Of a stretch of 64,000 nucleotides of DNA, positions 45,179 to 53,785 are shown piece by piece. The notes below the pieces were generated by a model. That model worked only from the letters and a program-made list of their open reading frames with translations. It was not told the DNA's origin and made no database searches. Within the stretch, counting starts at the first letter, position 1; every line of letters starts with the position of its first letter. Made by a program: the position numbers and the translations under genes. This DNA is from Mesorhizobium sp. AR07 (GTDB lineage: Bacteria > Pseudomonadota > Alphaproteobacteria > Rhizobiales > Rhizobiaceae), in the NCBI RefSeq assembly GCF_024746815.1, contig NZ_CP080528.1:957443-1021442 (forward strand), in the 5' to 3' direction.

Positions 45179-46123
45179 ATGGCGTTGAGCAATACGGAAC
45201 TGCGTTACTACGACAGTAATGTCCTGCGCCTGCCGTCGGACAAGAGGAAGGAATATCACGAACAGGTTGACCGCTTGATCGTCGAATTGTGCAAGAGCGT
45301 CCGCGACAAGACCGAGATCAAGATCACCAAGGTGGTGAAGGCTGGGTCGTTCGCCAAATTTACGATCCTGCACAAAACCAGCGTCGATCCAGTCGACGTC
45401 GACATCGTGTTCTACATTTCCGGTCGCGACGCGAACAAGGAAACGCTCGATAGCCTCAACAACACGATCTATGACCTGCTGATGAAGCAATATCCGAGCA
45501 AGTCCGTCGAAGATTTCGAGATCCAGCGCAAGGCCGCGACGGTCACCTTCGTGGGGACCGGACTGAGCGTCGACATCGTCCCGGTGATCGAGGACGAGAA
45601 CCGACCTGGCTATGGCTGGCAGTTTGACATCCATGATGGGTCGAAGATCCAGACCTGCGCGCCATGCCAGATCAAATTTGTCCGGGACCGCAAGAATGAG
45701 GACAGCGATTTCCGCACGCTGGTGCGCATGGCAAAAAAATGGCGCAATCAAGCGGAGATCAAACCGCTCAAATCCTTCGCCATCGAACTGATCATGGCGC
45801 ATGTCCTGGCGACGCAGGGTAATTCGGGGAGCATCGAACAGCGCTTTCGGAACTTCCTTCTCTATATCGCTCAATCCGGCCTCAAGGACCAAATCAGTTT
45901 TCCTGAGAACACGGCGCCCTTCACGACGTTCTCCGACCCTGTGATCATTCTCGATCCCGTTTACAGTCTGAACAACGTGACCAGCCGGATCTCTGAGGCC
46001 GAGCGCAAGGAGATTGTCGCGTCGGCTGAGGTGACTTGGGAAACCGCCAATTTCGCATCTGCCGAAAATGACAACGAGGTCTGGAAGGAAATCTTCGGTC
46101 CTCGCTTCAACACGGAAGACTGA
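45179..46123 (+). CDS. cdnC: CD-NTase, CdnC-like cyclic-oligonucleotide synthase (CBASS)
   Basis: This 314-residue nucleotidyltransferase is the sensor-enzyme of an anti-phage CBASS system, making a cyclic nucleotide on infection. The catalytic signature is intact: GS at 56-57 (KAGSFAKFT), D73-x-D75 (PVDVDIVFYI) and the third acidic D132 (GLSVDIVPVI). The C-terminal helical part has FKSF-like PLKSFAIELIMAHVLA and ILDPVYSLNNV, close to the clade C enzymes that work with HORMA proteins. The start at 45179 is preceded by GAAAGG. The next gene begins one base after its stop. Product type cannot be read from sequence; clade C relatives make cyclic tri-AMP. Confidence 0.9.
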   Translation: MALSNTELRYYDSNVLRLPSDKRKEYHEQVDRLIVELCKSVRDKTEIKITKVVKAGSFAKFTILHKTSVDPVDVDIVFYISGRDANKETLDSLNNTIYDLLMKQYPSKSVEDFEIQRKAATVTFVGTGLSVDIVPVIEDENRPGYGWQFDIHDGSKIQTCAPCQIKFVRDRKNEDSDFRTLVRMAKKWRNQAEIKPLKSFAIELIMAHVLATQGNSGSIEQRFRNFLLYIAQSGLKDQISFPENTAPFTTFSDPVIILDPVYSLNNVTSRISEAERKEIVASAEVTWETANFASAENDNEVWKEIFGPRFNTED

Positions 46124-46124
46124 G

Positions 46125-46619
46125 ATGAGCCAGACCAGAACAGCAACTGCTACCTACACGGTCGTCGACATCGAAAATGTCGTCCGCCGTGTGAAAGCCG
46201 ATCTCGCCATGATCGCCGACAGTACCGGCGCCTGGACCGCGGCGGAAGCTGCCAACTATGCATATGACATCGAGGTGCTGGCCAAGGCTGGATATCTCAA
46301 ATGGGTTGACGTGACGCTGCTCAGCAATGGCGTCGAGGTGAAAGCCGTCCGCTTTGATGTCGATACCGACGCAGGCTCACTCACGTCGAGCCGGCCGGGT
46401 GGCGTCCTCTGGCCAAAGGTGTCGGGTGCGCATCTGCGTATCGTGCTCAGCTACACGGATGCTTATACGAGCGAGGCGCGCGAGGCGACAAAGGGCAAGC
46501 TCAAAATCGGGTGGGTGCCGACTTACGACGACACCAGCCATGCCAGCCTGATGTCGGCAGGTGGCCGCGGCTACGCGAGCAACGCCTATGGCATGCAACG
46601 AAAGGATTGGGCAGCGTGA
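46125..46619 (+). CDS. cap7: Bacterial HORMA-domain protein (Cap7-like)
   Basis: This is a 164-residue protein. It reads TYTVVDIENVVRRVKADLAMIADSTGAWTAAEAANYAYDIEVLAKAGYLKWVDVTLLSNGVEVKAVRFDVDTDAGSL, and its C-terminal seatbelt region ends GGRGYASNAYGMQRKDWAA. The pattern and position match HORMA proteins of type III CBASS, which bind peptide signals from phage and then activate the CD-NTase. It is translationally coupled: it starts one base after cdnC and overlaps the ATPase gene by four bases. Confidence 0.85.
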   Translation: MSQTRTATATYTVVDIENVVRRVKADLAMIADSTGAWTAAEAANYAYDIEVLAKAGYLKWVDVTLLSNGVEVKAVRFDVDTDAGSLTSSRPGGVLWPKVSGAHLRIVLSYTDAYTSEAREATKGKLKIGWVPTYDDTSHASLMSAGGRGYASNAYGMQRKDWAA

Positions 46620-47512
46620 GCCAGCCGAGCATCTTTGACAGCGAAACGCCGCTTCCCAGTGATACGCTCACCATGCGCCAGAGGACGCTGTTGGGGTTCG
46701 AGGCGCGCTACGCCCACGTCCATGATCAACTTCGCCTTCTGCTTAATGTCGGCGGCCTCGGTGAATGGAACCGGAAACATCACGGCGGCAAGCTCGCCAT
46801 CTGCGATCTTGTCGCCGAACAATATCCGCTGGTGATCTTTTACGGTGACGTCGGGACTGGAAAGACGGCTATGGCCGAATGCATTGCCAACAAGCTGGTG
46901 GCGGAGGCTAAGAGCGAAGATTCCATTCTTTTCAAGCTCTCCAATCGCGTTCGCGGCAGCGGCATGGTCGGCGAGATGGGCACACTGATCGCCGAGGCGT
47001 TTCGCAAGGTCGTTCAATCCGCTGGCAAACATCGCCGTGCGATCCTTGTGATCGACGAAGGCGACAGCCTCGGCGCTTCGCGCGCGCAGGATCACAGTCA
47101 TCACGAGGACAAGGTGGCCGTTAACACGCTGATCCAGGGCGTTGATGACCTGCGCCAATATGGCGGCCGCATCGTTGTGATCCTTTGCACCAACCGTCTC
47201 TCGGCACTGGACGCGGCACTTCGCCGGCGTGCCGCAATCATCGAGGAGTTCAAGCGCCCCTCCGATGAGGAACGTCGCCAGCTCCTCACGATGGACCTGG
47301 CCGGTCTTGGCCTGGCGCCAACACAGTTCGACGAACTTGTCGCGGCGACGGGTGCGCGCGCTGGTCATCCAACCTGGACCTATTCGGACATTCGCACTCG
47401 GCTATATCCGGCAGCGCTAGCGAAGGCCTATCCGCAGGAGCCGCTGCGCTTCGAACATCTGAAATCTGTGGCGGCCACCCTGCAGGCGTCGCCGGTGATG
47501 GAGGATAAGTGA
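46616..47512 (+). CDS. cap6: TRIP13-like AAA+ ATPase (Cap6-like)
   Basis: This 298-residue protein starts at a GTG overlapping the HORMA stop (GTGA). Walker A is YGDVGTGKTAM (77-85), Walker B AILVIDEGDS (142-151), and the sensor/arginine-finger region is VVILCTNRLSALDAALRRRAAIIEEFKRP. Cap6 proteins are hexameric and unfold HORMA to switch off the CD-NTase, preventing self-activation. The gene is full length and overlaps the effector gene by one base. Confidence 0.9.
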   Translation: MSQPSIFDSETPLPSDTLTMRQRTLLGFEARYAHVHDQLRLLLNVGGLGEWNRKHHGGKLAICDLVAEQYPLVIFYGDVGTGKTAMAECIANKLVAEAKSEDSILFKLSNRVRGSGMVGEMGTLIAEAFRKVVQSAGKHRRAILVIDEGDSLGASRAQDHSHHEDKVAVNTLIQGVDDLRQYGGRIVVILCTNRLSALDAALRRRAAIIEEFKRPSDEERRQLLTMDLAGLGLAPTQFDELVAATGARAGHPTWTYSDIRTRLYPAALAKAYPQEPLRFEHLKSVAATLQASPVMEDK

Positions 47513-48678
47513 TGACTCGCTCTCCGCTGTTCGGCCGCCGTATCCATCTCGCCGGCAGCATCGTCGAAGATGTTGCGGTCGCGGCGGCTGGTGATGTGAA
47601 TCAGGCGCGGGAACTGGTCTCCGCTCTGGTAAAAGAGCTGGTCAAGCGCGGCGCGAATTTCGTTATCCCTGTTGACGCTGACCCAGTGCGCAAGAGCGAC
47701 AGCTTGCCGATCTGCTTCGATTGGCTGGTCTGGAAGACGATCAAGGACAATCTGGCACTGCGTCCAGCGAATGCATCGGGATCACTCGCGGTGGCAGTCC
47801 AGCACCATAAGAGTGAGGATCAAATTCCGGCGGAATATGCCGGCCTCTGGGACGAGCTGCGCGCTTCGCCTTTGGTGAGAATCGAAAACGCCGCGCATTG
47901 GAACATGAATAGCAAGCGCATGGAGGCGCAGGCGCGGTTCGGAGATATTCTCGTGGCCTTGGGCGGGACTGAGGGCGTGCTCTATCTCGCCAATCTCTAT
48001 CACGATGCAGGCAAACCAATCGTGCCGCTCAACCTTCCGCTCTGTCCCGAGACGACAGGTGCGCGCCGACTCCATAATTATGGGCTGACCAGCACCCAGA
48101 GCCGGCGGCTGTTTCAGATCGCCGACGATGGCGATGCTCATGACTGGATCAACAAGATTCGTTTTCCTTCACGACAGTCAATTCCCGATCGCGTCTCCGT
48201 GCTTGTCGAACTTTTGGAAGCGCTGGAGAGGCCAAAGGCCTTTGCCGTGCGGCTGCTCAATCCAGATCTACCCGACTATGCCGATGTGCAGACCTTCTTC
48301 GACACGGTGGTTCAGCCCGTAATCGAAGGCGAATTTGGCTACCGCCTCGTCGTGATCGACGGTCGCCAAGCCTATGAGCATGCCCGGATTGATCAGGAGA
48401 TATTCGCGAAGCTACATCGCAGCAGCGTCGTTCTTGCTGACATCACCGGGACACGGCCGAACTGCTTCCTTGAGCTTGGCTATGCTCTTGGCCGTGGTCT
48501 TCCAACCATGGTGATGGCACGCGAAGGATCCAGCCTGCCGTTCGATATTACGACTTTCTCAGGTCTCCATTGGAAGACCACGGGAAGCGCGGAGGACAGG
48601 CGGCGAGCGTTCCGAGAGCATTGGCAGTCCATCCGCAACCGTCCTTCCCTCGTCCCGGCGGAGCCCCTGATCTCATGA
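47512..48678 (+). CDS. Putative CBASS effector: SLOG-like plus deoxyribosyltransferase/TIR-like domains
   Basis: This is a 388-residue protein. Residues ~8-175 look like a SLOG Rossmann domain: GRRIHLAGSI at 8-17, and the SLOG hallmark DILVALGGTEGVLYLA (145-160) followed by KPIVPLNLP. SLOG domains bind nucleotide signals, as in ThsA of Thoeris. Residues ~245-375 resemble nucleoside 2-deoxyribosyltransferase/TIR-like folds: ADITGTRPNCFLELGYALGRGLPTMVMA with D310, N317 and E321. It occupies the place of the effector (often NucC) in HORMA/TRIP13 operons, translationally coupled on both sides. I infer that the SLOG part senses the cyclic nucleotide and the C-terminal part attacks nucleotides or NAD+. 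Not experimentally described to my knowledge. Confidence 0.7.
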   Translation: MTRSPLFGRRIHLAGSIVEDVAVAAAGDVNQARELVSALVKELVKRGANFVIPVDADPVRKSDSLPICFDWLVWKTIKDNLALRPANASGSLAVAVQHHKSEDQIPAEYAGLWDELRASPLVRIENAAHWNMNSKRMEAQARFGDILVALGGTEGVLYLANLYHDAGKPIVPLNLPLCPETTGARRLHNYGLTSTQSRRLFQIADDGDAHDWINKIRFPSRQSIPDRVSVLVELLEALERPKAFAVRLLNPDLPDYADVQTFFDTVVQPVIEGEFGYRLVVIDGRQAYEHARIDQEIFAKLHRSSVVLADITGTRPNCFLELGYALGRGLPTMVMAREGSSLPFDITTFSGLHWKTTGSAEDRRRAFREHWQSIRNRPSLVPAEPLIS

Positions 48679-49229
48679 GTGGAAAGCGAGAAATCTTCGT
48701 TTCGGTCGATGTGGAAACGGCCGGCCCCATCCCCGGCGAGTTCAGCCTTCTATCGATCGGTGCCTGCGAGGTGTTCGCCCCAACGAACACGTTTGCTTGC
48801 GAACTGAAGCCGATCAATCGCAATGCAGATCCTAAGGCTCTTGAGGTGTCGGGCCTTTCTTTGGACGAACTCGCCCGAGCAGGACTGGACCCCTCGGAGG
48901 CAATGCGACGCTTCACGGACTGGCTGGCGATGGCGGGGGGTGTCGACGGAAGTGTCGTCTTTGTTGGGTTCAATGCCCCTTTCGATTGGTCGTTCGTGAA
49001 CTACTATTTCCATCGCTTTGGCGGAGGAAATCCGTTCGGATTCACAGCGCTCGACATCAAGGCCATGTATATGGGGGCGACCGGTTGCAACTGGGCAGAC
49101 ACCCGATCGAGCAAAATCGCGAAGGCTTTAAGGCCTCGCTTGGAAGGAGATCATGATGCTCTACATGACGCACAGTACCAGGCAGAGCTATTCCGTCTGA
49201 TCCAATCTCAATTGATGCGGCATCGGTAG
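48675..49229 (+). CDS. cap18: DEDDh 3'-5' exonuclease (Cap18-like)
   Basis: This is a 184-residue exonuclease of the DnaQ fold. D12 and E14 are in FVSVDVETAG, D104 in VGFNAPFDWSF, and the HxxxxD motif at H160-D165 in GDHDALHDAQYQAELF, so all four metal ligands and the histidine are present. Exonucleases annotated Cap18 recur as accessory genes of CBASS operons with HORMA/TRIP13. Its ATGA overlap with the effector gene makes it the fifth gene of the operon. Its role may be trimming phage nucleic acid or damping the signal; this is unknown. Confidence 0.85.
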   Translation: MSGKREIFVSVDVETAGPIPGEFSLLSIGACEVFAPTNTFACELKPINRNADPKALEVSGLSLDELARAGLDPSEAMRRFTDWLAMAGGVDGSVVFVGFNAPFDWSFVNYYFHRFGGGNPFGFTALDIKAMYMGATGCNWADTRSSKIAKALRPRLEGDHDALHDAQYQAELFRLIQSQLMRHR

Positions 49230-49253
49230 AATAGCCCGCCTTCGAGCTACCTG

Positions 49254-49539
49254 CTAGCCCGAAAAATTCAGGGTGGTTGGCGGATGTGGCGCAAGCCGTT
49301 GAAATGACGTAGGATTTGGTTGCTAAAGCCGATCCGAATCATTTCCCGGAGACCACACCCGCCATGAATGATCTTACCCTGCCGCTGAGCGGTTTGTCAT
49401 CAGTGGGCGGCAAGTCCGTCGTCGCCCGTTTCGACGGCGGCATGTTGTCCTCCAACTGTGGCGTTCTGGTGCTGGCCGAGGTGGAAAAACGACTGCGGGT
49501 GGCCGACCGTCTGGCGCGTTGCATCGATGATCCGCGCTG
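49254..49539 (+). repeat. IS1380 left end, inverted partner of 16580-16865
   Basis: It starts CTAGCCCGAAAAATTCAGGG, with leader and first ~58 transposase codons. It is nearly identical to the copy at 16580-16865 in opposite orientation, and breaks off at GATCCGCGCTG into a CobW-type gene fragment. It marks the right border of the CBASS operon, 25 bases past the exonuclease stop. Confidence 0.85.
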
Positions 49540-50002
49540 GGACCACGTGCCCGAGACGGAGGAATACGGCATCCGTTCCTTCGTCTACCGCGAGCGGCGG
49601 CCCTTCGACCCGATGAAGCTCAAGGACTTCACCGACAGATCGTGGCCCGGCGTCGTGCGAACGAAAGGTTTCTTCTGGCTGGCCACGCGGCCCCACTATG
49701 TCGGCGAGATCAGCCAGGCTGGCGCGCTCATCCGCACCGGCAAGCGAGGGCTGTGGTGGGCTTCCGTGCCAAAGGATCAATGGCCGGATCATCCCGAATG
49801 GAAGGCCGCGATTAAGCCCTATCTCGATCCGATCTGGGGCGACCGCCGGCAGGAGATCGTCTTCATCGGCTGCGATCCGATGAACGAGGCGGCCCTGCGG
49901 GCCGAACTCGATGCCTGTCTTGTGCCCGAACTCGACTTCACGCCTGGTCGCTGGCGCGATCTGCCTGACCCGTTTCCCAGCTGGGAGAAACAGGTCGCAT
50001 GA
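49364..50002 (+). pseudogene. CobW/COG0523 C-terminal domain fused to IS1380 transposase N-terminus
   Basis: Codons 1-58 (MNDLTLPLSGLSSVGGKSVVARFDGGMLSSN ... RCIDDPRW) are IS1380 transposase. From DHVPETEEYGIRSFVYRERRPFDPMKLKDFTDRSWPGVVRTKGFFWLATRPHYVGEISQAGALIRTG to the end it is the CobW C-terminal domain of COG0523 metallochaperone GTPases. The GTPase half (Walker motifs and CxCC metal site) is gone. The in-frame join leaves a 212-residue open frame that could be expressed from the IS1380 start signals but would lack GTPase activity. Confidence 0.85.
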
Positions 50003-50306
50003 GCGTTGAAATGCCGGCCGGGTTTCACGCTGAAACTATTGGGAACGCAGTCCGCTGCTTGGCTGCCAGTCTGAGGGGGGACCGACAGCCTCGCCCTTGT
50101 ACTTACCTGAAAATCCGTGGACCTGCATCCGCCTTTCTCGGCCATCTGCATCCCAACTGCCTTCTGCCTCTGATCAATGGTTCCTGGCGGTTTGTTAGTG
50201 GCGAAAGATAACACTTATAAAGAATTACCTGACACTGTCATCTTGTGCGCTGCGCCTTATCAGGGTGATTTCACCAGGAATTCTACAGGGTATTTAGGCA
50301 CACGTA
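50003..50306. other. Intergenic, no gene seen
   Basis: No protein-like frame. It is presumably the leader of the following GGDEF-EAL gene; no clear promoter box could be picked by eye. Confidence 0.4.
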
Positions 50307-52166
50307 TTGGCGGTTAACGTGCTGCATCTCCAGAACAATATTCTCGAAATGATCGCCAGGGGCGAAACGCTCGAAGCGACGACGGACCGTCTTTGCCACC
50401 AGATCGAGAAACTGTTGCCGGACGTCAGGTGTTCCGTCCTGCGCGTTGACGGTAATGGCTTGTTGCATCCCCTCCCAGGTTCCAGCTTCCCGAATGAATA
50501 TATGGCTCTTCTCGAAGGCCTGACGATCGGCCCGCTGGTGGGCTCCTGCGGCAGTGCGGCCTATCTCGGAAAAGCCGTGGCTGCGAAGGACATCGCGACC
50601 GACCCGCGTTGGATCAACTTCAAGGAGCCCGTCCTGGGGCTGGGCCTGAAGGCCTGCTGGTCGAGCCCGATCAGCGACGCAGCGGGCGCGGTGCTCGGTA
50701 CCTTTGCCCTGTACTTTACGGAGAAGCGCGGCCCCACCCCGCGCGAGGAGGAGGTCGTCGCCTCGTGTACCTCTCTGTGCGCCATCGCGCTTGAGCGTCA
50801 CCGGCGGGTCGTCGAGCGAGAGCATGGAGCCTATGTCGATGCACTCACCAGCCTGCCGAACCGGGCGAGTTTGGACGTCGCCCTGGAGCGGCTGACCTTT
50901 GGCCAACCTAGCGCCTGGGCGGTCCTGATCATCGACCTCGACAACCTGAAGACTATCAACGACACTTTCGGCCATGCGGCCGGCGATGCTTTGCTACAGG
51001 CGGTGGCGTCACGTCTCGCCGAAAGCGTAGCGCCTGACCGTGTGTTCCGCATGGGCGGCGACGAGTTCGCCGTGATCCTGCAGCGAGCCGGAGCGGCCGC
51101 CGGCATCGAGAGCACGGCACATCATATTCTCGACACTCTGGCTGTGCCCGCCGACTGCGACGGGCACATGATCCTGGCACAGGCTACCATCGGCGGCGCA
51201 GTGCTGTCGGCGGGGGACGTCGATGCGAAAAGCGTGCGCCAAAACGCCGATTTCGCGCTCTACCACGCGAAGGAAACTTCGCGAGGCGGCTTCGTGCTGT
51301 ACTCGCCGGGAATCGGCAGCGCAATCAAGACCCGGATCGAGGTGATCCGTGATGTTGACGTGGCTTTGCGCGAAGGCCGGATCGACGCGTTCTATCAGCC
51401 GATCCTGCGGCTCGACACCCGCGTGATCGTCGGCATGGAGGCCCTCTGCCGCCTTCGCAAGCCGGATGGAGAGATCGTTTCCGCCGCCGCTTTTCACCAG
51501 GCAACCTCCGATGTCAGCGTCGCCTCGCATCTGACGGAACGCATGATGGCGATCGTCGCAGCGGACGCGCGCTCGTGGCTGGATCAAGGTATTCCGTTGC
51601 AGCATGTCGGCATCAACATTACCTCAGCCGATTTTCATAGCGGCACGCTTTACGCGCGTCTCGAAGCCGCCTTCGGCCGCGAGAACGTTCCGTTGAAGCA
51701 TATCATTTTGGAGGTCACGGAGTCGGTCTATCTCGGCCAGCGCGATCCGGTCGTGGCTCGAGAGATCAAGGCGTTGCGGGCCCATGGCCTGCGCGTCGCG
51801 CTCGATGATTTCGGAACCGGCTTCGCTTCGCTCACGCATCTGCTGACGGTGCCCGTCGATATCATCAAGATCGACAAATCCTTCATTGACCGCCTTGTCC
51901 AGGGGGATCCGAGCCTGGCGATCGTCGAGGGCTTGGTCGGCATCGCCCACAAGCTCGACATCCAGGTCATCGCCGAAGGCATCGAGAACGAAGCCCAGGC
52001 CGTTTTACTTGCGGAGATCGGGTGCCAGCTCGGTCAGGGGTATCTGTTTTCGCAAGCGGTACCACGTCAAATAGCGAAAGGCCTTCTGAAGCGGTTCGGG
52101 CGACCACCGGCTGAGGAGACTAGGGTAGCGAGCGGGATAGCGAACCCAATCGATCTGATCGCCTGA
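50307..52166 (+). CDS. GAF-GGDEF-EAL c-di-GMP enzyme
   Basis: This 619-residue soluble protein has an N-terminal GAF-type sensor (DRLCHQIEKLLPDVRCSVLRVDGNGLLHPLPGSSFP ... CWSSPISDAAGAVLGTFALYF). A GGDEF domain follows with intact MGGDEFAVIL but no RxxD inhibitory site at the usual place. The EAL domain has MEALCRLRKPDG and DDFGTGFASLTHL with ILEVTESVYLG. Both signatures are canonical, so it may both make and break c-di-GMP. The TTG at 50307 is the first in-frame start; a GTG at 50319 is also possible. The N-terminus may have lost an earlier domain. Confidence 0.88.
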   Translation: MAVNVLHLQNNILEMIARGETLEATTDRLCHQIEKLLPDVRCSVLRVDGNGLLHPLPGSSFPNEYMALLEGLTIGPLVGSCGSAAYLGKAVAAKDIATDPRWINFKEPVLGLGLKACWSSPISDAAGAVLGTFALYFTEKRGPTPREEEVVASCTSLCAIALERHRRVVEREHGAYVDALTSLPNRASLDVALERLTFGQPSAWAVLIIDLDNLKTINDTFGHAAGDALLQAVASRLAESVAPDRVFRMGGDEFAVILQRAGAAAGIESTAHHILDTLAVPADCDGHMILAQATIGGAVLSAGDVDAKSVRQNADFALYHAKETSRGGFVLYSPGIGSAIKTRIEVIRDVDVALREGRIDAFYQPILRLDTRVIVGMEALCRLRKPDGEIVSAAAFHQATSDVSVASHLTERMMAIVAADARSWLDQGIPLQHVGINITSADFHSGTLYARLEAAFGRENVPLKHIILEVTESVYLGQRDPVVAREIKALRAHGLRVALDDFGTGFASLTHLLTVPVDIIKIDKSFIDRLVQGDPSLAIVEGLVGIAHKLDIQVIAEGIENEAQAVLLAEIGCQLGQGYLFSQAVPRQIAKGLLKRFGRPPAEETRVASGIANPIDLIA

Positions 52167-52252
52167 CACAAATCCCTCCCTGGGGGTGGCTTGAACAGGC
52201 GATACAGAATGCTGCGGCGCCCCGCAGAAAAGTGTCCGAAGAGGAGACAAAT

Positions 52253-53287
52253 ATGCGCATGCCATCCGCGTCACAGCTTATTCGCAAGGCTTTCGGTCGC
52301 CCCGGGTCCGGGCAGTCATCGGCAGGCCTGGCTATCCGTTCGGACATTCTTCCGGAGGAAACGAATTTCCGGATGCTCACTGAGAACAGCGGTGACGTCA
52401 TCATGCAACTCGGACCGGACACGAAGGCACGCTACGTTTCACCGTCATGCACCCGACTTCTGGGATGGCTGCCGGAGGAAATGGTGGGGCATGGTCCGGA
52501 GGCGTTCGTCCCGCCGGAGCATCTTCAAAACATCGCTGCGGCCGCCGCACTCTTGCTTGCCGGGGCAGATGAAGGCGAGCCGCTTGCGATCGAGATCCGG
52601 CGCAAGGATGGGGAAACTGTCTGGGTGGAGAGCAAGGCGCGCATCGTCCGTGATCCGGTAACTGGCGTTCCAGGCGACTTCGTCCTGATCATGAGAGATA
52701 TAACAGAACGCAAACGGCTAGAAGAACAGCTCCGCTCGCTCGCGATGACGGACGGACTGACCGGTCTGGGCAACCGCCGAGCCTTCGACGAGACCTTGGA
52801 CAGGGAATGGCGACGCACCGTTGGCAGCGCTGGACAGATGTCCTTGCTGTTGCTCGATATCGATCGATTCAAAGGCTTTAACGACAGATACGGTCATCAG
52901 GTAGGCGATGATTGTCTTCGTGCCGTCGCTGCCGCTATAAGAGACGTGCTTCATCGTCCCGGGGATCTGGCGTCGCGATACGGAGGGGAAGAACTCGCCG
53001 TCATCTTGCCTGATACCGATGGCGAGGAAGCACTTGAAATAGCGGAACGGCTGAGGCTCGCAATCGAAAACCTCGGCCTGCCTCATGGCGACAATCCGGA
53101 CGGCGGCGGACGCGTCACCGTCAGCATTGGTTCAGCAACCGCACTGTCACGATCGGGCGGGACGATCAGGATGCCGGAAGGCCTGCTTCTCGCCGCCGAC
53201 ACCGCCCTTTACAAGGCCAAGCATAAAGGCCGAAACCGCGTCGAAGTCGCACTGCTCCTCGCATCGGAAGGTCCCGACGCGGCCTGA
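52253..53287 (+). CDS. PAS-GGDEF diguanylate cyclase
   Basis: This is a 344-residue protein. The PAS domain lies at ~35-160 (FRMLTENSGDVIMQLGPDTKARYVSPSCTRLLGWLPEEMVG ... VLIMRDITERKRLEEQL). The GGDEF domain has MTDGLTGLGNRRAFDETL, LLLDIDRFKGFNDRYGHQVGDDCL and the signature YGGEELAVILPD, preceded five residues earlier by the RPGD inhibitory site. GGEEL is a common variant with cyclase activity in some relatives. The ATG at 52253 has GAGGAG 7 bases upstream. It follows the GAF-GGDEF-EAL gene by 86 bases and is probably co-transcribed. Confidence 0.9.
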   Translation: MRMPSASQLIRKAFGRPGSGQSSAGLAIRSDILPEETNFRMLTENSGDVIMQLGPDTKARYVSPSCTRLLGWLPEEMVGHGPEAFVPPEHLQNIAAAAALLLAGADEGEPLAIEIRRKDGETVWVESKARIVRDPVTGVPGDFVLIMRDITERKRLEEQLRSLAMTDGLTGLGNRRAFDETLDREWRRTVGSAGQMSLLLLDIDRFKGFNDRYGHQVGDDCLRAVAAAIRDVLHRPGDLASRYGGEELAVILPDTDGEEALEIAERLRLAIENLGLPHGDNPDGGGRVTVSIGSATALSRSGGTIRMPEGLLLAADTALYKAKHKGRNRVEVALLLASEGPDAA

Positions 53288-53785
53288 TCAAAGGAGCGCA
53301 TCGATGGGAGTTCGTGTTCGCCCGCCATCTCTCGCGGCCGCCGGTTGTTGAAGCCAGCGAACGCACCACAGGCCGGCCATGGCATCGATGTGCGGCTTGC
53401 CCGCATCGTCGAACACGCGGATGCCCTCGCCGCGCGCAACGATCAGCGGCCCCGTTTCCTCGAAGCGCTTGGGATTCGTCTGTGGATGCAGATGCGCAGC
53501 GACATCGCGACCCGCGACCCGCGACCGAATTCGGCTTCGTCGCGGTGCTAAAAAAGCCGCCGCTTGATCCCGATGCCTGGCGGCCTTGGTGTTGCGACGC
53601 GTCTGGACAATCTCGTCGAGCACATATCCGTCCTGATCAACCGCTCTCCACAACCAGCATTTCTGACCGTTGATGCGCACCACGACTCGGACCGGCAGGA
53701 AGAAGCCGGGCTTGCAGGCCATCCATCGCGTGGGTGCTGTCACATTGATTGAGGGGTAAGGAAATTGAGGTAGCAGCGCGTCCAT
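53288..53785 (-). pseudogene. Mosaic open frame built from an aminotransferase, IS6 and IS91 pieces
   Basis: The open minus frame reads, from its start: an IS6 end leader; CKPGFFLPVRV (IS91-transposase-like); VRINGQKCWLWRAVDQDGYVLDEIVQTRRNTKAA (middle of an IS6 transposase with the second catalytic Asp); and HLHPQTNPKRFEETGPLIVARGEGIRVFDDAGKPHIDAMAGLWCV (N-terminus of a class III aminotransferase). No single protein is encoded. It is a by-product of repeated rearrangement. Confidence 0.75.
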
